Numbered from the stretch's first letter, positions 18,234 to 26,837 are shown. The stretch is 50,000 bases of DNA from Paenibacillus physcomitrellae (GCF_002240225.1 NZ_CP022584.1:2965001-3015000); one strand, 5' to 3'. Notes: generated by a model not told the origin, from the letters alone. Made by a program: numbers and translations.

Positions 18234-20291
18234 ATGCAGAGACTATCCAGGAACTCCCGCAAACCGAAGTCAGGACGCCTGAAGACGCTCATCAAGCTGA
18301 CTTTAGCCTGCGGCGTGCTTGCCGCGGCTGCTTTGAGCATTCTGCTTGTTTATTTATACCAGTCTCCGCTGCCGCCGATCGATTCAGATCAAAACTCGAT
18401 CATGTTTGATGCCAGCGGCGAAGCCGCCGCCGTCTTCTCTCCCGCCGAAAAAAATCAGGAGAACATCAAGCTGGACCAGATTGCCCCTTCCTTGATTAAA
18501 GCGACGCTGGCCGTCGAGGACCGTCACTTCTACGAGCATGTCGGCTTTGATTTCAAAGGCATGGCCCGGGCCGTTCTCGTGAACGTGGAGCATCTGGACA
18601 CCCTGCAAGGGGCCAGTACGTTGACCCAGCAGCTTGCCCGGAATCTTTATCTGACCCACGAGCGGACCTGGACACGCAAAGCCAAGGAAGCTTTATATAC
18701 AGCTCAGCTGGAGATGAAATACAGCAAACAGGATATTCTGCAGATGTATCTGAACCAGATCTATTACGGACACGGGGCATACGGCATTGAAGCCGCGGCC
18801 AAAACGTATTTCGGCAAGTCAGCCAAAGACCTGACGCTGGCAGAAAGCGCCATGCTGGCCGGAATTCCGAAAGGACCTACTTATTATTCACCTTTTAACC
18901 ATATGAAGAATGCCAAGGACCGCCAGAAGACGGTTCTCGGTACCATGGTTGATAACGGGGATATTACGCGCGGTCAAGCTGATCAGGCTTATGCACAGAT
19001 TCTGCATTTTCAGTCTCCGTCCATGCGGACGACCGATGATAAAGCGCCTTATTTCCGCGACTATGTACGCAGTGTCCTGATGGACGATCTGGGAATCAGC
19101 GAGGAGCTGCTCGACCACGGCGGCCTGAGGGTCTACACCACGCTGGATACGGAAGCGCAGGCGGCGGCAGAGGAAGCGGTGAGGTCCGGCGTCGGAAATG
19201 ATGCGGAGCTAGAAGCCGCGCTGGTTTCAATCGATCCGCGGAGCGGCTACGTCAAGGCGCTGGTCGGCGGAACCAACTATATCAAGAGTCAATACAATCA
19301 TGTGTTTGCAACTACGCGCCAGCCCGGCTCATCCTTTAAGCCGATCATGTATTTGACTGCGCTCTCGTCCAAGAAAATGACGGTGGCCAGCCAGTTCAAC
19401 AGCGAACCTACGCTTTTTCATTATGACGATAACCGGAAGACCTACAGCCCCAAGAACTTCGGTGAAAAATATCTCGGCGAAATCAATATGAAACGGGCGA
19501 TCGCCGCCTCGGACAACATCTACGCCGTGAATACCCTGATGACCGTTGGCGCGGACAACGTCATTGATATGGCCCGGCGAATGGGCATCACGAGCAAGCT
19601 TCAGGCGGTGCCGTCGCTTGCGCTCGGCACCTCGCCGGTCAGCCCGTTTGAAATGGCGTCGGCCTTCGCCGTCATCAGCAATCAGGGGCGCAGCGTTAAA
19701 CCCGTAACCGTCTTAAAGGTGACGGACGCCTTCGGCACCGTGCTCTATGAAGCGCCCAAGGCGCAGCCGCTGCAGGTTGTTGAACCCGCTGCCGCTTATG
19801 TGCTGACGCACATGATGGAGGGTGTATTCGATACCGGCGGCACCGGCAGCCGCGTCTCGGCGCTGATGAAGCGCCCGGTCGCCGGCAAAACGGGCACGAC
19901 CAGCACCGATGCCTGGCTAGTCGGCTTCACACCGGAGCTGTCCACCGCCGTCTGGGTTGGCTACGACAAAGGCAAGACGCTCGGCACCACAGCCTCGCGC
20001 AAGGCGGCACCAATCTTCGCCACCTTCACGGAGAAAGCGCTGGAGAAGGTGCCGCCTAAGATGTTCCCGGTGCCGGACGGCGTGGTCAGCGCCTATATCG
20101 ACATGGCTACCGGCAAGCTGGCCGATGCCGGCTGCGGTGAGAAGGAGCTGGAGGTGTTCATTGCCGGCACCGAGCCGAAGGAAACCTGCACCGGGACAAC
20201 CCCGCCCGCCAAATCCGAGTCGCTTCCGGAGCCTGCCAAAGAGCAGAGCCATTCGTGGTGGCAGGATTTGAAGCGGTGGTGGATGGAATAA
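18234..20291 (+). CDS. pbpG: Class A penicillin-binding protein, PbpG (PBP2d)-like
   Basis: Bifunctional peptidoglycan glycosyltransferase/transpeptidase anchored in the membrane. A basic N-terminus is followed by one membrane segment (about 20-41). The GT51 domain shows the catalytic Glu95 in VEDRHFYEH and QGASTLTQQ; the transpeptidase domain has the acyl-serine motif S366-S-F-K369, S426-D-N428 and K552-T-G, all intact. The 685-residue length fits PbpG-type enzymes. The ATG at 18234 follows AGGAGG at 8 nt. Position between speE and ywhD is the B. subtilis pbpG context, where the protein acts in spore germ-cell-wall synthesis; that role is inferred. The C-terminus has two cysteines and a Trp-rich end (SHSWWQDLKRWW). 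Confidence 0.92.
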   Translation: MQRLSRNSRKPKSGRLKTLIKLTLACGVLAAAALSILLVYLYQSPLPPIDSDQNSIMFDASGEAAAVFSPAEKNQENIKLDQIAPSLIKATLAVEDRHFYEHVGFDFKGMARAVLVNVEHLDTLQGASTLTQQLARNLYLTHERTWTRKAKEALYTAQLEMKYSKQDILQMYLNQIYYGHGAYGIEAAAKTYFGKSAKDLTLAESAMLAGIPKGPTYYSPFNHMKNAKDRQKTVLGTMVDNGDITRGQADQAYAQILHFQSPSMRTTDDKAPYFRDYVRSVLMDDLGISEELLDHGGLRVYTTLDTEAQAAAEEAVRSGVGNDAELEAALVSIDPRSGYVKALVGGTNYIKSQYNHVFATTRQPGSSFKPIMYLTALSSKKMTVASQFNSEPTLFHYDDNRKTYSPKNFGEKYLGEINMKRAIAASDNIYAVNTLMTVGADNVIDMARRMGITSKLQAVPSLALGTSPVSPFEMASAFAVISNQGRSVKPVTVLKVTDAFGTVLYEAPKAQPLQVVEPAAAYVLTHMMEGVFDTGGTGSRVSALMKRPVAGKTGTTSTDAWLVGFTPELSTAVWVGYDKGKTLGTTASRKAAPIFATFTEKALEKVPPKMFPVPDGVVSAYIDMATGKLADAGCGEKELEVFIAGTEPKETCTGTTPPAKSESLPEPAKEQSHSWWQDLKRWWME

Positions 20292-20402
20292 GGCGGGTAG
20301 GAAAAAGACGAGTGGAAAGAAGCGAATACGGAAATGCGAGTGCAAAGAAAGCTTTCGCCGCTTTCCACAGTGAGAAACTTGTTCATAGCCCGAACAACAA
20401 AT

Positions 20403-20449
20403 AAAGGGAGCCCCTTTCGTCCATTCCCGGGCGAAGGGGTTCCCTTTTC
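20403..20449. terminator. Bidirectional terminator between pbpG and ywhD
   Basis: AAAGGGAgCCCCTTtCG pairs with CGaAGGGGtTCCCTTT between two converging genes. It is followed by TTTTCT on plus and preceded by A residues that serve the minus strand. Confidence 0.8.
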
Positions 20450-20555
20450 TGCTATACATTTGTTCTTTCGAATCATCTATTCTTTCGATACCATCATTAT
20501 TTTGCCGCGTTCATTATCTCTATATATTCATTATATAGAAGTTATTCCCGGCGCC

Positions 20556-21065
20556 TTAGTCCAAGGCCGCCTTGAAAACCTCCGGCGTCCGTTCCCACCA
20601 CTCTTCGTTGTGGGTCATCAGCAGGTTCTTGAGCGCCGCCTTCTCTTCGCTGCCCAAATCGTCCAGCATGATCTTGCGCTTGAGCGCGTAGTCGAGCTTG
20701 TTGACATGCTCGGCAAGGATCTTCCAGCCGCGTTTCGCTTCCGTATCAATCAGCATCTCGCAGGCAGTTGCTCCGCCGTAGCATTTGCCCTCTTCCGTCT
20801 GGTCAACGGCCACCCAAACAACCCAAACCTGGCGTCCGTTAGGGACGTCTTCCCGGTTGGCCGAGAACTTAATGCCCCGCTCCACTTTGCTCTTGGCATG
20901 CATGGCTCCTATGTCAATCTTGGCTTCCCCGCCGTCGATGATGACCGGAGAGACGTTGTTCAAATCGATTGATCCCGCTCCAAACCCTTTGTGTTTGCTG
21001 CGGTCATTGCTGCTTATAATATTCAAACTCAGCGGTTTCTTGCCCGCGTTCGGTGTATTATCCAT
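20556..21065 (-). CDS. ywhD: YwhD family protein of unknown function
   Basis: A 169-residue protein recognised as YwhD by context (next to a pbpG-like gene and speE) and by its conserved interior: KGFGAGSIDLNNVSPVIIDG, then HAKSKVERGIKF and WVVWVAVD. It has no signal peptide or membrane segment and no motif that suggests a reaction. GGAGGG is 5 nt before the ATG at 21065; a start ten codons earlier lacks a ribosome site. It faces the pbpG-like gene tail to tail and is divergent from the M1-type peptidase gene. Confidence 0.85.
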   Translation of the reverse strand: MDNTPNAGKKPLSLNIISSNDRSKHKGFGAGSIDLNNVSPVIIDGGEAKIDIGAMHAKSKVERGIKFSANREDVPNGRQVWVVWVAVDQTEEGKCYGGATACEMLIDTEAKRGWKILAEHVNKLDYALKRKIMLDDLGSEEKAALKNLLMTHNEEWWERTPEVFKAALD

Positions 21066-21189
21066 AATTCCCTCCAAGGTTAAAGGCGCTTCCATTCACA
21101 CCTTGTACATTAATTTTATTTTAGCTAATAATCTCCCAAATGCAAACATATACATGCTGTAGATGCTTGTCAACGGGAGGTATCAATCT

Positions 21190-23196
21190 ATGTTTGCTCC
21201 AAGGAAACGGACCAAAACCCTAACCATCTTGGCGGCCGCCCTGCTCCTGCTGGGCGGATCGTTCTGGGAATTCACAAAACTGCGGACGGGCCCGCCAGCT
21301 TCTCTTGCCGCTATTCTTGCTCCCGATCAGGCCAAGCCCTCCCTAACGGAACCGGGCGCCGCTCCCGTCAAAGAGAGCGTACAGCAGCCCAGCGCCGAGG
21401 TGCTCAGCGACCGGATTTCAGAGTACCACATTGACGTGAAGCTAGACGAGACAACCGGTACCTTAACCGGCACGGAGACGCTCAGCTGGACTCATCCCGG
21501 CAAGAAACCGGTGAACGAGGTCTATCTTCATCTTTATGCCAATGCGTTCTCATCTCCGGATACTACTTTTATGAAGGAATCGGGAGGTGTACTCCGCAGC
21601 GATGCCATGCCACAGGACGGCTGGGGCTCGATCAGCATGACGGAGATCCGGACGACCGACGGACTTTCCCTGCTCCACCGCATCCAGTATGTGCAGCCTG
21701 ATGACGGCAACATAAAGGACAAGACCCTCGTCAAAGTCCGCTTGCCTCAAGCGGTTCAGGGCGGCGAAACCCTGACGCTCAAGATCGGATTCCAGGTCAA
21801 GCTGCCCAAAGTATTTGCGCGGATGGGCACAGCAGGCAATTTCGTCATGGCCGGACAATGGTTCCCCAAGATGAGCGTCTACGAGCCAGCAGGAACGCGC
21901 GGCAGAGCGCAGGAGGGCTGGAACCTCCACGAATATCACGGCAATTCCGAATTTTATTCCGATTTCGGCATATACAGCGTCAAGATCAATGTCCCGCAAA
22001 ATTATATCGTCGCCGCCACCGGCTTCCCTACCAAATCGGCAGCCGTTAAGGACACCAGAAAGACCTATCAGTTCTACGCCGACGATGTGCATGATTTTGC
22101 CTGGGCTGCCTCCCCTGATTTCGTATACGCCGAAGAGCCGTTCGCTTCGGACAGCGTGCCCGGCGTGCGAATCAAGCTGTACCTCGACCCGGCCCACAAG
22201 GATTTAAAGGACCGTTATTTCTATGCTGCTAAAGCAGCACTCGCCTCTTACAGCAAAGCCTATGGGCCTTATCCTTACTCCACGCTGTCTATCGTGGTGC
22301 CTCCGGCGGACGGAAACGGAGCGGGCGGCATGGAATACCCGACGCTGATCACGGCGTTTGGAGCGACCAGCGACTCGCCGGGTTACGATCTGGAGAGGAC
22401 CGTGGTCCATGAAATCGGGCACCAATATTTTTACGGGATGATTGCCAGCAATGAATTCGAGGAGCCTTGGCTGGATGAAGCCTTCACCTCCTATGCCGAG
22501 GACAAGGTGATGGAGAAGGAATACGGCGTGAACGCCAATTTGACGATCCAATCCGCCATGATCACGCAGCCGCAATCGCTGGACCAGTCAGCCTGGAAAT
22601 ACGGAGATTCCCGCACCTATGCACTTAATGTCTACACCCGAGGCAAGCTCGTCTTGATGGACATCGAACGCCAGATCGGCACCAAACAGATGAACAAGGT
22701 GATGAAGACCTATGCGCTCAAATACCGCTTCAAGCATCCTACGACCGCCGACTTCCAGCGTGTGCTGGAGCAGGCCACCAAGAAATCCTGGGGCGATTAC
22801 TTCAATAACTATGTATATAACGGAAAAATGGCCGACTATGCCGTAGACAGCATCACCACGGATCAGAAGGAACAAAACGGCGAGACCCTCTACGAAGCTA
22901 CCGTCTCCATCAGCCGCAGGGGAGCCGATACGACGCCGGTGCCGATTCTGTTCACCTTCAGCGACGGCCATGAGATCCGTAAGGAATGGGACGGGAAAGT
23001 CCCTCTTACCGAATTCAAAGTACAGTATACGCAGCCGCTGGCTTGGGTCATGATCGATCCTGCCTATTCACTCCTGCTGGAGAACAAACATATCAACAAT
23101 TTCCTGAAAGCCGAAGTGGATCCGTCCGTCGGGTTCAGATGGAATCTGGGCATCGCCAAGCTTGTAGATTCTCTGCTTGGGCTGCTGTCATGGTGA
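21190..23196 (+). CDS. Membrane-anchored M1-family (gluzincin) metallopeptidase
   Basis: A 668-residue protein with an N-terminal membrane anchor (about 10-28) and an extracellular aminopeptidase-N-like region. The zinc site is complete: His407-Glu408-x-x-His411, then Glu430 after 18 residues (WLDEAF), with GGMEYP (about 379-384) in place of the GAMEN exopeptidase loop. The changed loop means the substrate may differ from that of classic aminopeptidases. GGGAGG lies 9 nt before the ATG at 21190. The next gene, for a membrane protein, starts 13 nt after the stop, so the two form an operon; possibly the pair acts at the cell surface. Confidence 0.9.
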   Translation: MFAPRKRTKTLTILAAALLLLGGSFWEFTKLRTGPPASLAAILAPDQAKPSLTEPGAAPVKESVQQPSAEVLSDRISEYHIDVKLDETTGTLTGTETLSWTHPGKKPVNEVYLHLYANAFSSPDTTFMKESGGVLRSDAMPQDGWGSISMTEIRTTDGLSLLHRIQYVQPDDGNIKDKTLVKVRLPQAVQGGETLTLKIGFQVKLPKVFARMGTAGNFVMAGQWFPKMSVYEPAGTRGRAQEGWNLHEYHGNSEFYSDFGIYSVKINVPQNYIVAATGFPTKSAAVKDTRKTYQFYADDVHDFAWAASPDFVYAEEPFASDSVPGVRIKLYLDPAHKDLKDRYFYAAKAALASYSKAYGPYPYSTLSIVVPPADGNGAGGMEYPTLITAFGATSDSPGYDLERTVVHEIGHQYFYGMIASNEFEEPWLDEAFTSYAEDKVMEKEYGVNANLTIQSAMITQPQSLDQSAWKYGDSRTYALNVYTRGKLVLMDIERQIGTKQMNKVMKTYALKYRFKHPTTADFQRVLEQATKKSWGDYFNNYVYNGKMADYAVDSITTDQKEQNGETLYEATVSISRRGADTTPVPILFTFSDGHEIRKEWDGKVPLTEFKVQYTQPLAWVMIDPAYSLLLENKHINNFLKAEVDPSVGFRWNLGIAKLVDSLLGLLSW

Positions 23197-23209
23197 GGTG
23201 AATGAGACG

Positions 23210-24034
23210 ATGACTTATATTCGAAGCGGTTGGACGAGTGCCGTCAAGCAGCTGCCTATAGCCATCCTTCTATTTCTGTATCAGCTGCTCTGGAGCGTAT
23301 TTCTCTATAAAATCATTCATTCCGCCATTATTCCGGTTCTGCAGCGTTACCCCGATTCGGGTCCCGGCGAGCTCAGCCGCCTGCTGTTCCTGGTGGAAGG
23401 CCAGATGGGACTTGCCGGGAACAGCCAGCTCCGCCTGTATGGAGGACTGCTTGCGGGCATGATGCTGATCCGCCTGCTGCTTACCCCGCTAATCCGCTCG
23501 GGCATCTACCACGGGCTGCTTGAAGAGAAGGACCGCGACGGAGCAGGCTGGCTGTTCTTTGAGGGCATTCGGAAGCGCTGGAAGCCCGTCAGCCTGTTTT
23601 ATGTCATCGAGCTGGTTCTCATCCTGCTTCCCGCTTACTGGCTGGTACCCAAAATATACAATCAATCCATCCCGCTGCTGAACGGAGATCATCATGCCTT
23701 CCTGCTGACCGGAGCGGCGCTGGCGAGCTGGGGGGTATGGATATTCCTGGTGAAGAAGCTCCTTGAATACGCGCTGCTCGGCTGGATCTCCGGCGCAGGC
23801 CTGTTCGTTTCCCTGCTATGGTGCGCAAGACGCCTGATTCAGGTCATCTGGATTTCCGTGCTGCTCGGAGGGCTCTGCCTGCTGGTCTGCAGCCTGTTCA
23901 CCGCAGGCGCCTGGATTTGGACCGGCATGCTGGGGCTGATTCTTCATCAGACCTACCCGCTGATCGGCAGCTTTCTGAGAATCTGGCAAACGGCCTCCCA
24001 ATTTCACCTGTGGAAGACAGGCACCGAAAAATAA
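23210..24034 (+). CDS. Multi-spanning membrane protein of unknown family
   Basis: A 274-residue hydrophobic protein with about six predicted membrane segments (roughly 15-37, 76-97, 128-150, 163-184, 191-208 and 214-245) and short Arg/Lys-rich loops such as EGIRKRWKP. I recognise no family motif. GAGGTG lies 9 nt before the ATG at 23210; a longer in-frame reading overlaps the peptidase gene and has no ribosome site. It is the second gene of an operon with the M1-type peptidase and ends at a strong terminator. A role with the peptidase is guessed from the spacing only. Confidence 0.8.
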   Translation: MTYIRSGWTSAVKQLPIAILLFLYQLLWSVFLYKIIHSAIIPVLQRYPDSGPGELSRLLFLVEGQMGLAGNSQLRLYGGLLAGMMLIRLLLTPLIRSGIYHGLLEEKDRDGAGWLFFEGIRKRWKPVSLFYVIELVLILLPAYWLVPKIYNQSIPLLNGDHHAFLLTGAALASWGVWIFLVKKLLEYALLGWISGAGLFVSLLWCARRLIQVIWISVLLGGLCLLVCSLFTAGAWIWTGMLGLILHQTYPLIGSFLRIWQTASQFHLWKTGTEK

Positions 24035-24077
24035 ATATATGCCCTATATAAAGCAGGCAACACAGCGCTGCGCAAAG

Positions 24078-24103
24078 CCCGAGCCTTTAGGCTCGGGTTT
24101 TGT
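24078..24103 (+). terminator. Terminator of the peptidase-membrane protein operon
   Basis: Perfect 8-bp stem CCCGAGCC/GGCTCGGG with a TTTA loop, followed by TTTTGTTGT. Confidence 0.9.
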
Positions 24104-24140
24104 TGTGCTTGTCCGATCCTCTTTTTTGTAAAAATATGCA

Positions 24141-24169
24141 TTGTCAAAATGTTCCTGTGCTGGTACAAT
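24141..24169 (+). promoter_or_regulatory. Sigma-A promoter of the first riboswitch-NlpC/P60 unit
   Basis: TTGTCA and TACAAT are 17 nt apart, and the -10 is preceded by TGG (extended). The predicted transcript has a leader of about 230 nt containing the aptamer. Confidence 0.7.
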
Positions 24170-24184
24170 GACTGCAACCAAACA

Positions 24185-24201
24185 AGTAACAACTTTGTAA
24201 T
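24185..24201. repeat. 17-nt motif shared by both NlpC/P60 leaders, copy 1
   Basis: AGTAACAACTTTGTAAT differs at one base from the copy ahead of the second NlpC/P60 gene (25120-25136). It lies just past the predicted transcription start and before the aptamer. Its partial dyad symmetry suggests a protein-binding site. Confidence 0.6.
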
Positions 24202-24254
24202 TCCTTTTTAAACTTTTAGCAGGATTTATGAAAAAGATGTCGAATAAGTAGCTT

Positions 24255-24389
24255 CAGATGCCATAAAGAATAAGCCTAATCCCAGGCATCAAGGGAGCGG
24301 GGGAACCACTTTGGGTGAATTGGTCTCGCAACGGAGGGATCATAGGGGAAACCTTCTACCGAATCCTTAAGCTAACCTCGCAGGCGTTG
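24255..24389 (+). promoter_or_regulatory. c-di-AMP riboswitch (ydaO-yuaA type), copy 1
   Basis: The aptamer core is recognisable from its conserved blocks in order: GCGGGGGAACC, TTGGGTGAAT, a variable stem, CATAGGGGAAACC, ACCGAATCC and the 3' block AAGCTAACCTCGCAGGC. The class binds cyclic di-AMP and usually turns off cell-wall hydrolase or potassium-transport genes. No terminator fits between aptamer and gene: the ribosome site (GGAAGGGG) starts 4 nt after the 3' block, so control of ribosome access is a reasonable inference. The 5' boundary is approximate. Confidence 0.92.
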
Positions 24390-24406
24390 GAAGGGGTACA
24401 CAAGTT

Positions 24407-24901
24407 TTGAAGAAGAAGTTGGCAGCAGCAGCAGTAGGTTTTGCATTGATGTTCACGCTGGGAACAAGCGCATTTGCGGCGGATACTCAGCTGGACAAAG
24501 CGGTGAGCGGTGCATTGGGTACACCTTATAAAACTGGAGGAACAACAACCAAAGGGTTTGACTGCTCCGGTTTTACTAGATATGTATTCGCCAAGCTTGG
24601 CATCACACTCCCTCACCAATCCGGGTCCCAATTCAAAATGGGCAAAGCGGTAGAGAAAAGCCAGCTCATTCCAGGCGATCTGGTGTTCTTCAACACTAGC
24701 GGCAGCGGTGTTTCCCACGTAGGGGTTTACGTAGGAGACGGCAAATTTGCTCATGCATCCTCCTCTAAAGGTGTGACCATCAGCAAATTAAGCGAAAGCT
24801 ATTATGTCAACCGCTATGTTGGAGCCAAACGCATCATGAGCAGCGACGTTTACCAGTCCGTTGCCGCAGAAGACTCTGTGGATAACGACGACGTGGAATA
24901 A
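24407..24901 (+). CDS. Secreted NlpC/P60 cell-wall endopeptidase, copy 1
   Basis: A 164-residue protein with a signal peptide (KKK, hydrophobic core, AFA cleavage near residue 24) and a single NlpC/P60 domain with Cys53 (FDCSGF), His104 (SHVG) and His116 (FAHAS) as the catalytic set. Family members cut peptide stems of peptidoglycan. It has no cell-wall-binding repeats (no LysM or SH3), unlike Bacillus LytE or CwlO. The start is TTG, about 10 nt after AAGGGG. The C-terminal tail is acidic (AEDSVDNDDVE). It lies behind a c-di-AMP riboswitch; a paralogue with the same arrangement follows 500 nt downstream, so local duplication is likely. Confidence 0.93.
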   Translation: MKKKLAAAAVGFALMFTLGTSAFAADTQLDKAVSGALGTPYKTGGTTTKGFDCSGFTRYVFAKLGITLPHQSGSQFKMGKAVEKSQLIPGDLVFFNTSGSGVSHVGVYVGDGKFAHASSSKGVTISKLSESYYVNRYVGAKRIMSSDVYQSVAAEDSVDNDDVE

Positions 24902-24920
24902 GAACGTCATCTTCCCGCTG

Positions 24921-24964
24921 ACCTTTAAATCATTCTTGCCGGAATGGTTTAAAGGTTTTTTTTT
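24921..24964 (+). terminator. Terminator of NlpC/P60 copy 1
   Basis: CCTTTAAAtCATTC pairs with GAATGgTTTAAAGG around TTGCCG, followed by nine T. Confidence 0.9.
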
Positions 24965-25267
24965 GCCTGCGATCTCGGAAAAGTTCAGATGGACCCGGAG
25001 AAGAGTCCTGAATGACGAGAATCTCTTAGGACTAAAAGACGATTTTGGGGGAATTTCCAGATAAAGTGCGGACATGCCTTGCTTATTTCCCCTCACTTTG
25101 TTACAATTACCATCGTATTAGTAACAAATTTGTAATCATTGTCGGAAGTAAGTTGCAAGTGATGACGAGTCTTATACGGTCTTTATTAAATCTGGATTAA
25201 ATCTCGATTAAGTCTACTAAGTCCGTCCTCTTCATCCGTAACCGCATTGTCAGGTGCTACTACTATA
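24965..25267. other. Intergenic region before the second riboswitch
   Basis: About 300 nt without a supported gene. It holds the second copy of the shared 17-nt motif (25120-25136) and, before it, TTGTTAC as the inverted partner of GTAACAA. TTGTTA at 25098 could be a -35 box, but no -10 fits well, so the promoter of the second unit remains unassigned. Confidence 0.5.
25120..25136. repeat. 17-nt motif shared by both NlpC/P60 leaders, copy 2
   Basis: AGTAACAAATTTGTAAT, one mismatch from copy 1. The centre ACAAATTTGT is a perfect 10-bp palindrome here. Confidence 0.6.
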
Positions 25268-25387
25268 CCAGCCGAATTCCCCGCACCTGGGAAACGGGGG
25301 AACCAAGTTATGGGTGAATTGACTCCGCTGTCAGAGAGTCATAGGGAACCTTCGACCGAATCCTCAAGCTAACCTCGCAGGCCTTGG
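25268..25387 (+). promoter_or_regulatory. c-di-AMP riboswitch (ydaO-yuaA type), copy 2
   Basis: The same ordered blocks as copy 1 are present: ACGGGGGAACC, ATGGGTGAATT, CATAGGGAACC, ACCGAATCC and AAGCTAACCTCGCAGGC. The ribosome site (GGAAGGAG) begins 4 nt after the 3' block, and there is no terminator before the gene, so the layout again suggests translational control. Confidence 0.92.
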
Positions 25388-25402
25388 AAGGAGTTTTACA
25401 TC

Positions 25403-25879
25403 TTGAGAAAGACACTAACAGCTGCGGCAGTGGGTTTAGCCATTCTTCTGTCCGCCGGAACTTTAGGGGCAAATACAGCCTCAGCATCTACACTGAGCTC
25501 GGTTGTCAGCTCGGTATACGGTACCCCTTATAAAATGGGCGCTACCGGTAACGGCGCATTTGATTGCTCCGGATTTACGAAATACGTATTTCAGAAAATG
25601 GGCGTAACCCTTGCCCGCCAATCGGCTGCTCAGTACAAACAAGGTACTGCGGTTGCCAAAGCCCAATTGAAAGCCGGAGATCTGGTCTTCTTTAACACAC
25701 TGGGCAACGGCGTTTCCCATGTAGGGATTTACATGGGCAGTGGAACCTTCGCTCACGCTTCTTCTTCGAAAGGCGTACGCGTCGACAAGCTCAGCAACAG
25801 CTATTATGCCAACCGCTATGTTGGAGCCAAACGTATTTTGAGCCAGTATTCTTATAAAACTTTTGCTGTAAATCTTTAA
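25403..25879 (+). CDS. Secreted NlpC/P60 cell-wall endopeptidase, copy 2
   Basis: A 158-residue paralogue of the preceding NlpC/P60 protein, with a signal peptide (cleavage near residue 29, ASA) and catalytic Cys55, His106 and His118. The domains of the two copies are very similar (FDCSGFT, GDLVFFNT, GVSHVGIYMG, YYANRYVGAKRI), while signal peptides and tails differ; this copy lacks the acidic tail. The TTG start lies 9 nt after GGAAGGAG. It has its own riboswitch and terminator and is thus an independent unit, so levels of the two enzymes could be tuned separately. Confidence 0.93.
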   Translation: MRKTLTAAAVGLAILLSAGTLGANTASASTLSSVVSSVYGTPYKMGATGNGAFDCSGFTKYVFQKMGVTLARQSAAQYKQGTAVAKAQLKAGDLVFFNTLGNGVSHVGIYMGSGTFAHASSSKGVRVDKLSNSYYANRYVGAKRILSQYSYKTFAVNL

Positions 25880-25921
25880 GATCTTTCGCCCTGCCAGGCG
25901 AATCCTGTATGTTTGTTCTTC

Positions 25922-25963
25922 TAGGCCGCACGATTCTTGCCGGAATCGCCTGCGGCCTTTTTG
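25922..25963 (+). terminator. Terminator of NlpC/P60 copy 2
   Basis: AGGCCGC..CGATTC pairs with GAATCG..GCGGCCT around TTGCCG, followed by TTTTT. The inner ATTCTTGCCGGAAT is shared with the terminator of copy 1. Confidence 0.85.
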
Positions 25964-26149
25964 TTGCTGCTTACTCTATAAACGCGGGTGCAAGGCGAAA
26001 GGTTCCAATGATTTGGGGAGAATCGCTCATTTTATTTATAGGGCTAGTTCCTCCAAACAACCTCTTCCAGATAGGAAAAGATTCCCACAACCTTTATATA
26101 CCCCGTCCGTCGGCGGTTAAACGTGTTTGGGATCTAATTTTTAGCTTTT

Positions 26150-26178
26150 TTGCAAAACCTCCCGTTCTCGGTTACATT
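26150..26178 (+). promoter_or_regulatory. Sigma-A promoter of the acetyltransferase gene
   Basis: TTGCAA and TACATT are 17 nt apart, about 40 nt before the start codon. The remaining gap back to the previous terminator shows nothing else. Confidence 0.55.
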
Positions 26179-26218
26179 AAACGTACTCATAGTAGATCCG
26201 AGTCAGGAGGGATGGCCT

Positions 26219-26758
26219 TTGGCGGAACAGACGTTTACCTTTAAAGTGGTCCCGATGGAAGAACTCCATGGGGCTGAAATTTGCACCTGGACATATGAGC
26301 CTCCCTATAACATATACGGCTGGCTGCCATGGGAGCAGATGAAGGGACTGGAAGTGGAATTCGGAGATCCTGCAATCCGGGGGCAGCAGTACGTATCTGT
26401 TCTCGATGACAGCGGAGAGCTTTGCGGATTCGCCCAGTTGTTCCCGATCGAAGGAGTCACCCGGCTCGGTATCGGCATGAAACCGGAGCTGTGCGGCCGC
26501 GGCCGGGGACCGGCTTTTGTCGCAGCGATTGTGCAGGAGGCGCTCCGCCGCAAGCCGGAGAATGAAATCGACCTGGAGGTGCTGACCTGGAACACACGGG
26601 CCATCCGCGCCTATCAGAAGGCCGGCTTCACTATAACGGATATGTATGAGCGCCAGACGCCGGAAGGAATGAAACCCTTCTACTGCATGGTGTACCAGCC
26701 GGACAGCGACGAGGATGTTAACCGGCCGGCGCAAGAACAAGACACAGAGGACCCTTAA
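26219..26758 (+). CDS. GNAT-family N-acetyltransferase
   Basis: A 179-residue protein with the acetyl-CoA-binding motif A of the GNAT fold (RLGIGMKPELCGRGRGPAFV, of the R/Q-x-x-G-x-G/A type) and motif B (LEVLTWNTRAIRAYQKAGF). The substrate cannot be read from sequence; the RimI-like core fits protein or small-molecule acetylation. The TTG start is chosen because AGGAGG lies 8 nt ahead of it; a longer reading would place the start upstream of the promoter's own transcript. It is followed by two inverted repeats and faces phhB tail to tail. Confidence 0.85.
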   Translation: MAEQTFTFKVVPMEELHGAEICTWTYEPPYNIYGWLPWEQMKGLEVEFGDPAIRGQQYVSVLDDSGELCGFAQLFPIEGVTRLGIGMKPELCGRGRGPAFVAAIVQEALRRKPENEIDLEVLTWNTRAIRAYQKAGFTITDMYERQTPEGMKPFYCMVYQPDSDEDVNRPAQEQDTEDP

Positions 26759-26822
26759 GCGAGTCCGCTTAAGGACACAAAAAGTGCACCCGGTCGAATG
26801 GCCAAGGTGCACTTTTATTTTT
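26753..26822. terminator. Double hairpin terminator between the acetyltransferase and phhB
   Basis: A perfect CTTAAGCG/CGCTTAAG hairpin overlaps the acetyltransferase stop. Next, AAAAGTGCACC pairs with GGTGCACTTTT; it runs into TTTTATTTTT on plus and has A-rich flanks that suit minus, so it probably ends both converging genes. Confidence 0.8.
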
Positions 26823-26837
26823 CCTATGACATAACTT

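Noticed and set aside
25909..26244. 111-codon frame after the second NlpC/P60 gene
   Set aside because: Its start lies inside the terminator hairpin and it overlaps the acetyltransferase gene out of frame.
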